Assembly: GCF_041431135.1 (NCBI RefSeq)
Contig: NZ_CP107799.1
Coordinates: 3,720,001 to 3,784,000 of the forward strand
Source: Streptomyces sp. NBC_00554
GTDB lineage: Bacteria; Actinomycetota; Actinomycetes; Streptomycetales; Streptomycetaceae
Reading direction: 5' to 3'
Length of the DNA stretch: 64,000 bases
The notes under the pieces are model-generated. The model made no database searches. It was not told the DNA's origin and saw only the letters and a program-made list of their open reading frames with translations. Numbering within the stretch: the first letter of the stretch is position 1; each line of letters opens with the position of its first letter. A program made the position numbers and the translations under genes. Shown here one piece after another: positions 8,142 through 16,125 of this stretch.

Positions 8142-9914
8142 GTGCGCAAGGTGCTCATCGCCAACCGTGGCGAAATCGCTGTCCGCGTGGCCCGGGCGTG
8201 CCGGGATGCCGGTATCGCGAGTGTTGCCGTCTACGCGGAACCGGACCGGGACGCTCTGCATGTCCGTGCGGCGGACGAGGCGTTCGCGTTGGGCGGTGAC
8301 ACCCCGGCCACCAGTTACCTGGACATCGCCAAGGTGCTCCAGGCCGCCAAGGATTCGGGGGCGGACGCCATCCACCCCGGTTACGGCTTCCTTTCCGAGA
8401 ACGCGGACTTCGCCCAAGCAGTGCTGGACGCGGGCCTGGTGTGGATCGGACCGCCGCCGCAGGCCATCCGCGATCTGGGTGACAAGGTCGCCGCCCGGCA
8501 CATCGCCCAGCGGGCCGGCGCCCCGCTGGTGGCCGGTACACCCGACCCGGTGTCCGGTGCCGACGAGGTCGTCGCGTTCGCGCAGGAGCACGGGCTGCCG
8601 ATCGCGATCAAGGCCGCCTTCGGCGGCGGCGGGCGCGGCCTGAAGGTCGCCCGCACGCTCGAAGAAGTACCCGAGCTGTACGACTCCGCGGTCCGTGAGG
8701 CGGTCGCCGCCTTCGGGCGCGGTGAGTGCTTCGTGGAGCGCTATCTCGACAAGCCCCGGCACGTGGAAACGCAGTGCCTGGCCGACTCCCACGGCAACGT
8801 GGTCGTGGTCTCCACCCGGGACTGCTCGCTGCAGCGCCGGCACCAGAAGCTGGTCGAGGAGGCCCCGGCCCCCTTCCTCTCCGACGCCCAGGTCGAGGAG
8901 CTGTACTCCTCCTCCAAGGCGATCCTGCGCGAGGCCGGCTATGTCGGTGCGGGCACGGTGGAGTTCCTGGTCGGCACCGACGGCACGATCTCCTTCCTGG
9001 AGGTCAACACCCGCCTCCAGGTGGAGCACCCGGTGACCGAGGAGGTCGCGGGCATCGACCTGGTGCGCGAGATGTTCCGCATCGCCGACGGCGAGGAACT
9101 CGGCTACGGCGACCCCGAACTGCGTGGGCACTCCTTCGAGTTCCGCATCAACGGCGAGGACCCGGGGCGCGGTTTCCTGCCCGCCCCCGGCACCGTGACC
9201 GTGTTCGACGCGCCGTCGGGGCCGGGCGTCCGGCTGGACGCGGGCGTCGAGTCGGGCAGCGTCATCGGCCCGGCCTGGGACTCGCTCCTGGCCAAGCTGA
9301 TCGTCACCGGCGCCACCCGCGAGCAGGCCCTGCAGCGGGCCGCCCGCGCGCTGGCGGAGTTCAACGTGGAGGGCATGGCCACCGCCATCCCCTTCCACCG
9401 CGCGGTCGTCGTCGACCCCGCCTTCGCTCCCGAACTCACCGGTTCCGCCGACCCGTTCACGGTGCACACCCGGTGGATCGAGACCGAGTTCGTCAACGAG
9501 ATCCCGGCCTTCGCTGCTCCGGCGGACACCGAGGCCGAGGACGAGGCGGACCGCGAGACGATCGTCGTCGAGGTCGGCGGCAAGCGGCTCGAGGTCTCGC
9601 TGCCCTACTCGCTGGGCATGTCGCTGGCCCGCACGGGTCTGGCGGCAGGTGCCAAGCCCAAGCGGCGGGCGGCGAAGAAGTCCGGGCCTGTGGCCTCGGG
9701 CGACACCCTCGCCTCCCCGATGCAGGGCACCATCGTCAAGGTCGCCGTCGAGGAGGGCCAGGAGGTCAAGGAAGGCGACCTGGTCGTCGTCCTGGAGGCC
9801 ATGAAGATGGAACAGCCTCTCAACGCCCACCGCTCCGGCACCATCAAGGGCCTCAGCGCCGAGGTCGGCGCCTCGCTGACCTCCGGCGCCGCGATCTGCG
9901 AGATCAAGGACTGA
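8142..9914 (+). CDS. accA: Acyl-CoA carboxylase alpha subunit (biotin carboxylase plus biotin carrier)
   Basis: 590 aa. It carboxylates its own biotin with ATP and bicarbonate and passes CO2 to beta subunits such as PccB at 3339-4937. Order: biotin carboxylase N domain (KVLIANRGEIAVRVARA), ATP-grasp (AFGGGGRGLK; FLEVNTRLQVEHPVTE), C domain (FRINGEDP), a linker of about 70 residues, and a C-terminal biotinyl domain with EAMKMEQ, Lys at about residue 555. The GTG at 8142 is chosen for AGGAGGG seven bases upstream; the frame stays open further 5' without start support. Length matches S. coelicolor AccA2. Confidence 0.95.
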   Translation: MRKVLIANRGEIAVRVARACRDAGIASVAVYAEPDRDALHVRAADEAFALGGDTPATSYLDIAKVLQAAKDSGADAIHPGYGFLSENADFAQAVLDAGLVWIGPPPQAIRDLGDKVAARHIAQRAGAPLVAGTPDPVSGADEVVAFAQEHGLPIAIKAAFGGGGRGLKVARTLEEVPELYDSAVREAVAAFGRGECFVERYLDKPRHVETQCLADSHGNVVVVSTRDCSLQRRHQKLVEEAPAPFLSDAQVEELYSSSKAILREAGYVGAGTVEFLVGTDGTISFLEVNTRLQVEHPVTEEVAGIDLVREMFRIADGEELGYGDPELRGHSFEFRINGEDPGRGFLPAPGTVTVFDAPSGPGVRLDAGVESGSVIGPAWDSLLAKLIVTGATREQALQRAARALAEFNVEGMATAIPFHRAVVVDPAFAPELTGSADPFTVHTRWIETEFVNEIPAFAAPADTEAEDEADRETIVVEVGGKRLEVSLPYSLGMSLARTGLAAGAKPKRRAAKKSGPVASGDTLASPMQGTIVKVAVEEGQEVKEGDLVVVLEAMKMEQPLNAHRSGTIKGLSAEVGASLTSGAAICEIKD

Positions 9915-9956
9915 CGGCCCGCACGGCCCACCCGTAGGAGACGGTCGTACGACATC

Positions 9957-10003
9957 CCGAAGCGCCTGTCGGACTGGAGCAGTCAGTCCGCCGGGCGCTT
10001 CGG
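9957..10003. terminator. Bidirectional hairpin terminator between accA and the DeoR-type gene
   Basis: CCGAAGCGCC and GGGCGCTTCGG form the base of a long stem that continues through GTCGGACTGG/TCAGTCCG with a short loop. A small TTT run follows on the plus strand. It separates the convergent accA and deoR-type genes. Confidence 0.8.
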
Positions 10004-10055
10004 CTTTCCCCGTCCGCCGGAGCTCAGCTTTTCAGTCGCGCCCCGCCGGAGTCGG

Positions 10056-11021
10056 TCAGCGGCGGCGCAGGTCCGCCACCCTCGCGCGCTCCCCGGGGGA
10101 CTGCTCGCCCAGAACCGTGGCCGAGCGCAACTGGGGTGCCGAGCCGGGGACTTGGCCGCGGCGCGGGCCCGGGAGCGGCATGTCCCGGCGTGGCGGACGC
10201 CCCGCCGGGACGGGATCGCCTCCAGCGCCGCCGCCCGCGGATGACCCGGCCACCGTGATCTGTACGCCCTGGTCGGCCAGGGCCTGCAGTTCGGTGAGGG
10301 CACGGTCGTCGTGGGCGGGGGGCTCGTCGGTGACCAGGCGGGTGATCAGGTCGGTCGGGACCGTCTGAAACATCGTGTCCGTACCGAGCTTGGTGTGGTC
10401 GGCGAGGACGACGACCTCCGCGGCGGCCTGGACGAGCGCGCGGTCGACCGAGGCCGACAGCATGTTGGACGTGGACAAGCCGCGCTCGGCGGTCAGCCCG
10501 CTTCCGGAGATGAAGGCCCGGGAGACCCGCAGCCCCTGGAGGGACTGCTCGGCCCCTGAACCGACCAGGGCGTAGTTGGAACCGCGCAGGGTGCCGCCGG
10601 TCATCACGACTTCCACCCGGTTGGCATGGGCCAACGCCTGGGCCACCAGGAGGGAGTTGGTGACGACGGTCAGCCCGGGTACCCGCGCGAGCCGACGGGC
10701 CAGCTCCTGCGTGGTGGTCCCCGCGCCCACCACGATGGCCTCGCCCTCTTCGACGAGACCCGCGGCGAGATCGGCGATGGCCGTCTTCTCGGCGGTCGCG
10801 AGATGCGATTTCTGCGGAAAGCCGGATTCTCGCGTGAACCCGCCCGGCAATACCGCACCGCCATGCCGGCGGTCGAGGAGTCCTTCTGCCTCCAGTGCGC
10901 GCACGTCCCGCCGTACGGTCACTTCGGAGGTCTGGACGACGCGGGCGAGCTCACGGAGCGACACGGCCCCATTCGCTCGCACCATTTCGAGGATCAATTG
11001 GCGACGTTCTGCAGCGAACAC
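10056..11021 (-). CDS. DeoR/GlpR-family transcriptional regulator
   Basis: 321 aa. The N-terminal helix-turn-helix is complete: RRQLILEMVRANGAVSLRELA, then TSEVTVRRDVRALEAEGLLDRRHGGAV, the DeoR signature. A sugar-phosphate isomerase-like effector domain follows (VVGAGTTTQELA; TNSLLVAQAL; ALVGSGAEQSL). From about residue 255 there is an unusual Gly/Pro/Arg-rich tail of about 65 residues. DeoR-type regulators respond to phosphorylated sugars. The neighbouring phosphorylase, mutase and aldolase genes, and a palindrome shared by their promoters, suggest it controls deoxyribonucleoside catabolism. No clear ribosome-binding site precedes the GTG. Confidence 0.88.
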   Translation of the reverse strand: MFAAERRQLILEMVRANGAVSLRELARVVQTSEVTVRRDVRALEAEGLLDRRHGGAVLPGGFTRESGFPQKSHLATAEKTAIADLAAGLVEEGEAIVVGAGTTTQELARRLARVPGLTVVTNSLLVAQALAHANRVEVVMTGGTLRGSNYALVGSGAEQSLQGLRVSRAFISGSGLTAERGLSTSNMLSASVDRALVQAAAEVVVLADHTKLGTDTMFQTVPTDLITRLVTDEPPAHDDRALTELQALADQGVQITVAGSSAGGGAGGDPVPAGRPPRRDMPLPGPRRGQVPGSAPQLRSATVLGEQSPGERARVADLRRR

Positions 11022-11109
11022 GAAACTGACAGTAACCCCAACGACCGTCTGCTTTCAGCAGTTTGCGCCGAATAACAGAAGTTGTTCGCATGGCAGCGCA
11101 TGAAGTGGT

Positions 11110-11121
11110 ATACGCGCCTAC
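11110..11121. promoter_or_regulatory. Imperfect copy of the deo-type palindrome upstream of the DeoR-type gene
   Basis: ATACGCGCCTAC (complement GTAGGCGCGTAT) agrees at nine of twelve positions with CTACGCGCGTAG, which occurs exactly in the deoD-like and deoC promoters. It lies about 90 bases upstream of the regulator's start and could mediate autoregulation. The match is weaker than the other two. Confidence 0.35.
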
Positions 11122-11188
11122 TCATGCCGCCTATGCCGTACGAATGGGCGACAACTCCCCGTGACCAGCGGAGAGTCGCCCGTGGGGC

Positions 11189-12637
11189 TCAGTTGCCGCT
11201 CTCGGTCTTCCTCGTGTGCAACTGCCGTGCCACCTCTGCGATCGAGCCCGACAGGGACGGATACACGGTGAACGCGTTCGCGATCTGTTCGACCGTCAGA
11301 TTGTTGTCGACCGCGATCGAGATGGGGTGGATCAGTTCCGAGGCGCGCGGTGACACGACCACACCGCCCACCACGATCCCGGTACCCGGGCGGCAGAAGA
11401 GCTTCACGAAGCCGTCCCTGATGCCCTGCATCTTGGCGCGCGGGTTGCGCAGGAGCGGCAACTTGACCATCCGGGCGTCGATCTTGCCCGCGTCCACGTC
11501 GGCCTGGGTGTACCCGACGGTGGCGATCTCCGGGTCGGTGAAGACGTTCGAGGAGACGGTCTTCAGGTTCAGCGGGGCCACCGCATCGCCCAGGAAGTGG
11601 TACATGGCGATGCGGCCCTGCATGGCGGCGACCGACGCGAGGGCGAAGACGCCGGTCACGTCACCTGCGGCGTACACACCGGGAGCCGTGGTCCGCGAGA
11701 CCTTGTCGGTCCAGATGTGCCCGGACTCCCTGACCTTGACGCCGGCCTCCTCCAGGCCCATCCCGCTGCTGTTCGGGATGGCGCCGACGGCCATCAGGCA
11801 GTGCGAGCCGCTGATGACCCGGCCGTCGGAGAGGGTGACCTCGACCCGGTCGCCGACCCGCTTGGCGGACTCGGCGCGGGAGCGGGCCATGACGTTCATG
11901 CCGCGGCGGCGGAAGACGTCCTCCAGGACGCCTGCGGCGTCCGGGTCCTCGCCGGGCAGCACCCGGTCGCGGCTGGATACGAGCGTGACGCGCGAGCCGA
12001 GTGCCTGGTAGGCGCCGGCGAACTCGGCGCCGGTGACACCGGAACCGACCACGATGAGCTCGTCCGGGAGTTCGTCGAGGTCGTACACCTGGGTCCAGTT
12101 CAGGATCCGCTCGCCGTCGGGCTGCGCGTCGGGCAGCTCGCGCGGGTGCCCGCCGGTCGCGATCAGCACGGCGTCGGCCGTCAGTGTCTCCTCGGTGCCG
12201 TCGGCGGACCGCACGATCACCTTGCGGGAGCCGTCCAGGGCCTGCATGCCCTCGAGGCGGGCGCGTCCGCGCAGCACACGGGCGCCGGCGCGGGTCACGG
12301 AGGCGGTGATGTCGTGCGACTGGGCGAGCGCGAGGCGCTTCACTCGGCGGTTGACCTTGCCGAGGTCGACGCCCACCACCCGCGCGGGCGCGTCGATGTG
12401 TGGAGTGTCGTCGGCGACGATGATGCCGAGTTCCTCGTACGACGAATCGAAGGTGGTCATCACCTCGGCCGTCGCGATAAGGGTCTTCGACGGCACGCAG
12501 TCGGTGAGCACCGACGCCCCGCCCAGACCGTCGCAGTCGACGACGGTCACCTCCGCGCCGAGCTGGGCGGCCACGAGGGCCGCCTCGTATCCGCCGGGTC
12601 CGCCACCGATGATCACGATCCGAGTCACGTACTCCAT
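11189..12637 (-). CDS. NAD(P)H-quinone dehydrogenase, LpdA-like flavoprotein disulfide reductase homologue
   Basis: 482 aa. FAD-binding IIGGGPGGYEAALVAAQLGA opens the protein; NAD(P)-binding VVGSGVTGAEFAGAYQALG, FAD motif GVYAAGDVTG and a dimerisation domain follow. The redox-active CxxxxC of lipoamide dehydrogenases is SVLTDC here, so the first Cys is Ser. The C-terminal His-Glu dyad region reads VYPSLSGSIAE and lacks the His. It therefore cannot run disulfide chemistry and resembles M. tuberculosis LpdA (Rv3303c), a quinone reductase. 'Dihydrolipoamide dehydrogenase' would be a misannotation. Confidence 0.88.
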   Translation of the reverse strand: MEYVTRIVIIGGGPGGYEAALVAAQLGAEVTVVDCDGLGGASVLTDCVPSKTLIATAEVMTTFDSSYEELGIIVADDTPHIDAPARVVGVDLGKVNRRVKRLALAQSHDITASVTRAGARVLRGRARLEGMQALDGSRKVIVRSADGTEETLTADAVLIATGGHPRELPDAQPDGERILNWTQVYDLDELPDELIVVGSGVTGAEFAGAYQALGSRVTLVSSRDRVLPGEDPDAAGVLEDVFRRRGMNVMARSRAESAKRVGDRVEVTLSDGRVISGSHCLMAVGAIPNSSGMGLEEAGVKVRESGHIWTDKVSRTTAPGVYAAGDVTGVFALASVAAMQGRIAMYHFLGDAVAPLNLKTVSSNVFTDPEIATVGYTQADVDAGKIDARMVKLPLLRNPRAKMQGIRDGFVKLFCRPGTGIVVGGVVVSPRASELIHPISIAVDNNLTVEQIANAFTVYPSLSGSIAEVARQLHTRKTESGN

Positions 12638-12744
12638 TGTCCCGCACGCTTCAAGGTGCTTCCGCCCTGGGGGGCGCCATAGGGGTATTCGAGCTGCTTC
12701 TGTTACGCGAGAGACGCACGTTTCACTGCCGTACCCTCGACCCC

Positions 12745-13182
12745 ATGTCGCTCTACGCCGCGTACGCCGGCAATCTCGACCCGCGGCTCATGACGCGCCG
12801 CGCACCGCACTCGCCGCTGCGCGCCACCGGCTGGCTGAACGACTGGCGGCTGACGTTCGGGGGCGAGCACATGGGCTGGGAAGGCGCGCTGGCGACCATC
12901 GTCGAGGCACCGCGGTCCCAGGTCTTCGTGACGCTGTACGACATCGCGCCCCTGGACGAGGACTCCATGGACCGGTGGGAGGGTGTCGGGCTCGACATCT
13001 ACCGCCGGATGCGGGTGCGGGTGCACACGCTGGAGGGCGAGGAAGCCGCGTGGGTGTACGTACTCAACGGGTACGAGGGGGGACTCCCGTCGGCGCGGTA
13101 CCTGGGGGAGCTCGCCGACGCCGCCGAATCGGCCGGGGCGCCGCACGACTATGTGATGGAGCTGCGCAAGCGGCCCTGCTGA
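12745..13182 (+). CDS. Gamma-glutamylcyclotransferase-like protein
   Basis: 145 aa. The start MSLYAAYAGNLDPRLM corresponds to the YGSNL-type binding loop of the gamma-glutamylcyclotransferase superfamily. LYDIAPLDEDSMDRWEG carries the conserved acidic region, and YVLNGYEGGLPSARYL the C-terminal motif. Members cleave gamma-glutamyl amines or amino acids; the substrate is not predictable. No Shine-Dalgarno is seen. TACCCT at 12732-12737 lies seven bases before the ATG, consistent with a leaderless transcript. Confidence 0.82.
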   Translation: MSLYAAYAGNLDPRLMTRRAPHSPLRATGWLNDWRLTFGGEHMGWEGALATIVEAPRSQVFVTLYDIAPLDEDSMDRWEGVGLDIYRRMRVRVHTLEGEEAAWVYVLNGYEGGLPSARYLGELADAAESAGAPHDYVMELRKRPC

Positions 13183-13302
13183 GGGAGGGCACCTCACTTC
13201 CGTCCCTTTCTGCACCATTTGCCCACCCCATTGTGGGAAACGCGCCTCCTCCGCTTGTTGGAAACGACAAGACAACGATCGCAAGACCGTGAGCTCTGTC
13301 AT

Positions 13303-13314
13303 CTACGCGCGTAG
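13303..13314. promoter_or_regulatory. Palindromic operator CTACGCGCGTAG in the deoD-like promoter
   Basis: This 12-bp perfect palindrome overlaps the expected -35 position of a promoter whose -10 is TACCCT (13327-13332). The identical 12-mer lies in the deoC promoter at 33516-33527. Binding there would block RNA polymerase. The adjacent DeoR-type regulator is the obvious candidate ligand. Confidence 0.65.
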
Positions 13315-13339
13315 GCCTGGACCAGCTACCCTCATGCGC

Positions 13340-14164
13340 GTGAACGCATCTCTTCTTCCGGACGACATCCAGGGCGACCCCCATGCGGCCGCCGACGCCG
13401 CCGCCACGCGACTGCGTGAGCTCACGGGCGCCGAGACCCACGACGTCGCCCTCGTGATGGGCTCCGGCTGGGCGCCGGCCGTGGACGCGCTCGGCTCACC
13501 CGAGGCCGAGTTCCCGGTCACCGAGCTGCCCGGGTTCCCCCCGCCGGCGGTCGAGGGCCACGGCGGGGCGGTCCGCTCGTACAAGATCGGCGACAAGCGC
13601 GCCCTGGTCTTCCTGGGCCGCACCCACTACTACGAAGGCCTCGGTGTCGCCGCCGTCGCGCACGGTGTCCGTACCGCCGTCGCCGCCGGCTGCAAGACCA
13701 TCGTGCTCACCAACGGCTGCGGCGGGCTGCGTGAGGGCATGCGCCCCGGGCAGCCGGTCCTGATCAGCGACCACATCAACCTCACGGCCACCTCGCCGAT
13801 CATCGGCGCGAACTTCGTGGACCTCACCGATCTGTACTCGCCGCGGCTGCGCGCCCTGTGCAAGGAGATCGACGCGAGCCTGGAGGAGGGCGTGTACGCG
13901 CAGTTCCCCGGGCCGCACTACGAGACGCCTGCGGAGATCCGGATGGCTCGGGTCATCGGAGCCGATCTGGTGGGCATGTCGACCACCCTTGAGGCCATCG
14001 CCGCCCGCGAGGCCGGCGCGGAGGTGCTCGGCATCTCCCTGGTCACCAACCTCGCCGCCGGTATGACGGGCGAGCCGCTGAACCACGAGGAGGTCCTCCA
14101 GGCGGGCCGCGACTCGGCCACCCGCATGGGCGAGCTCCTCACCCAGGTGCTGGATCGGCTGTAG
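13340..14164 (+). CDS. deoD: Purine nucleoside phosphorylase, trimeric type
   Basis: 274 aa from the GTG at 13340, cleaving purine (deoxy)nucleosides with phosphate. Motifs of the trimeric family: phosphate loop VMGSGW, RTHYYEG, TNGCGGLREGM, GPHYETPAEIR, VGMSTTLEAIAAREAG and LVTNLAAG with the base-recognising Asn. The start is set by TACCCT seven bases upstream, making a leaderless GTG mRNA; the ATG at 13334 is in frame but too close to that -10. The symbol follows usage in Streptomyces; mechanistically this is the PNP/PunA family rather than E. coli hexameric DeoD. It should feed (deoxy)ribose-1-phosphate to the mutase downstream. Confidence 0.9.
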   Translation: MNASLLPDDIQGDPHAAADAAATRLRELTGAETHDVALVMGSGWAPAVDALGSPEAEFPVTELPGFPPPAVEGHGGAVRSYKIGDKRALVFLGRTHYYEGLGVAAVAHGVRTAVAAGCKTIVLTNGCGGLREGMRPGQPVLISDHINLTATSPIIGANFVDLTDLYSPRLRALCKEIDASLEEGVYAQFPGPHYETPAEIRMARVIGADLVGMSTTLEAIAAREAGAEVLGISLVTNLAAGMTGEPLNHEEVLQAGRDSATRMGELLTQVLDRL

Positions 14165-14323
14165 TTTTTTCGCCCCCTCCGCCCCTACCCGTCCCGTTCC
14201 TGGGGGCTGCCGCCCCCAGACCCCCGCTGTCGGCCTGAACGGCCTCGTCCTCAAACGCCGGACGGGCTGAACCGGGCGTAGCCCGGAAGTACGGGACGGG
14301 TAGGGGCGGAGGGGGCGAGAAAA
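14165..14323. repeat. Intergenic palindromic repeat, copy 2
   Basis: Near-identical to the element at 2119-2277, in the same orientation, starting with TTTTTT directly after the deoD-like stop codon. Its terminal inverted repeats (CGCCCCCTCCGCCCC... / ...GGGGCGGAGGGGGCG) and internal hairpins would fold strongly. It separates the phosphorylase gene from the mutase gene and probably acts as a terminator or attenuator between them. Confidence 0.85.
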
Positions 14324-14371
14324 CCCCTGGGCACACAGCAACGTACGACCGAACAGAGAGGCGCACCGGAC

Positions 14372-16003
14372 GTGCAGGACGAACTCATCGCTCGGGCCAA
14401 GGCGTGGCTGGCCGAGGACCCCGACGTGGAGACCCGTGAGGAGCTCGCCAAGCTCATCGACGCCGGCGACACGGCGGAGCTCACCGCACGGTTCAGCGGC
14501 ACCCTCCAGTTCGGCACCGCAGGCCTGCGGGGCGAACTCGGCGCGGGCCCGATGCGGATGAACCGCGCCGTGGTCATCCGCGCGGCCGCGGGCCTCGCCG
14601 CGTACCTCAAGGGCAAGGGCGAGACGGACGGCCTGGTGGTGATCGGCTACGACGCCCGCCACAAGTCCGCGGACTTCGCACGGGACACGGCCGCCGTCAT
14701 GACCGGCGCCGGCCTCCGTGCCGCCGTACTCCCGTACCCCCTCCCGACCCCCGTCCTCGCGTACGCCATAAGGCACCTCGGCGCGGTGGCGGGCGTGGAG
14801 GTCACCGCCAGCCACAACCCGCCCCGGGACAACGGCTACAAGGTGTACCTCGGGGACGGTTCGCAGATCGTGCCGCCCGCGGACGCGGAGATCGCCGCCG
14901 AGATCGACGCGGTCCGCGCACTCGCCGACGTCCCCCGCCCGGACAGCGGCTGGGAGACCCTCGACGAGGGCGTCCTGGACGCGTATCTGGCCCGCACGGA
15001 CGCCGTACTCGCCGAGGGTTCCCCGCGTACGGCCCGGACCGTCTACACCGCGATGCACGGCGTCGGCAAGGACACCCTCCTCGCGGCGTTCGCGCGGGCC
15101 GGCTTCCCGGAGCCCGTGCTCGTCGCCGAGCAGGCGGAGCCGGACCCCGACTTCCCGACGGTCGCGTTCCCGAACCCGGAAGAGCCCGGCGCGATGGACC
15201 TCGCCTTCGCGAAGGCCCACGAGACCCAGCCGGATCTGATCATCGCGAACGACCCGGACGCGGACCGCTGCGCCGTGGCCGTCAAGGACGGTGCCGGCTG
15301 GCGGATGCTGCGCGGCGACGAGGTCGGCGCGCTGCTCGCCCAGCACCTGGTGAAGCGCGGCGCGCGGGGCACGTTCGCCGAGTCGATCGTCTCCTCCTCG
15401 CTGCTCGGGCGAATCGCCGAGAAGGCGGGTCTGCCGTACGAGGAGACCCTCACCGGCTTCAAGTGGATCGCCCGGGTCGAGGGGCTGCGGTACGGGTACG
15501 AGGAGGCGCTCGGCTACTGCGTCGACCCCGACGGCGTACGCGACAAGGACGGCATCACGGCGGCTCTGCTGATCACGGAACTCGCCTCGGAGCTCAAGTC
15601 CCGCAACCGCACCCTCCTCGACCTCCTCGACGACATCGCCGTCGAGTACGGCCTGCACGCCACCGACCAGCTCTCGGTCCGCGTCGAGGACCTCTCCCTG
15701 ATCGCGAACGCCATGCGGCGCCTGCGCGAGCAGCCGCCCACCCGGCTCGCGGGCCTGGCGATCACGAAGGCCGAGGACCTGACGAAGGGGACCGACAGGC
15801 TCCCCCCGACGGACGGGCTGCGCTACACGCTGGAGGGCGCGCGCGTCATCGTCCGGCCCAGCGGGACCGAGCCGAAGCTGAAGTGCTACCTCGAGGTCGT
15901 CGTGCCCGTCGCCTCGCACGAGGGGCTCGACGCGGCGCGGACGAAGGCGGCGGAGTCGCTGGCCGCCATCAAGCGGGACCTCTCGGCCGCCGCCGGCATC
16001 TGA
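14372..16003 (+). CDS. Alpha-D-phosphohexomutase family protein (phosphomannomutase or phosphopentomutase)
   Basis: 543 aa from a GTG start. All four family loops are intact: the phosphoserine loop TASHNPPRDNGYKVY, the metal loop NDPDADRC, the sugar-specificity loop GDEVGALL and the phosphate loop RPSGTEPKLK. The family interconverts sugar 1- and 6- (or 5-) phosphates. Annotation by similarity would be phosphomannomutase. Its position behind purine nucleoside phosphorylase, with deoC elsewhere in the window, suggests it may act as the phosphopentomutase linking (deoxy)ribose-1-P to -5-P. That role is inferred from context only. Confidence 0.88.
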   Translation: MQDELIARAKAWLAEDPDVETREELAKLIDAGDTAELTARFSGTLQFGTAGLRGELGAGPMRMNRAVVIRAAAGLAAYLKGKGETDGLVVIGYDARHKSADFARDTAAVMTGAGLRAAVLPYPLPTPVLAYAIRHLGAVAGVEVTASHNPPRDNGYKVYLGDGSQIVPPADAEIAAEIDAVRALADVPRPDSGWETLDEGVLDAYLARTDAVLAEGSPRTARTVYTAMHGVGKDTLLAAFARAGFPEPVLVAEQAEPDPDFPTVAFPNPEEPGAMDLAFAKAHETQPDLIIANDPDADRCAVAVKDGAGWRMLRGDEVGALLAQHLVKRGARGTFAESIVSSSLLGRIAEKAGLPYEETLTGFKWIARVEGLRYGYEEALGYCVDPDGVRDKDGITAALLITELASELKSRNRTLLDLLDDIAVEYGLHATDQLSVRVEDLSLIANAMRRLREQPPTRLAGLAITKAEDLTKGTDRLPPTDGLRYTLEGARVIVRPSGTEPKLKCYLEVVVPVASHEGLDAARTKAAESLAAIKRDLSAAAGI

Positions 16004-16027
16004 CCCGTACCCGCACGCGTACTCGTA

Positions 16028-16068
16028 CCCGATGGGGTGGACCGGCCGTCCCCGGCCACCCCATCGGG
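16028..16068. terminator. Hairpin terminator after the phosphohexomutase gene
   Basis: CCCGATGGGGTGG and CCACCCCATCGGG form a perfect 13-bp stem around a GC-rich loop, 25 bases after the stop codon. A T-tract is lacking, as is common in Streptomyces. Confidence 0.8.
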
Positions 16069-16125
16069 TGATTTCCGCGGGACAGCTGACGCACCTCCAC
16101 ACCCGGCCGCCCTCTCCGGGAAACG

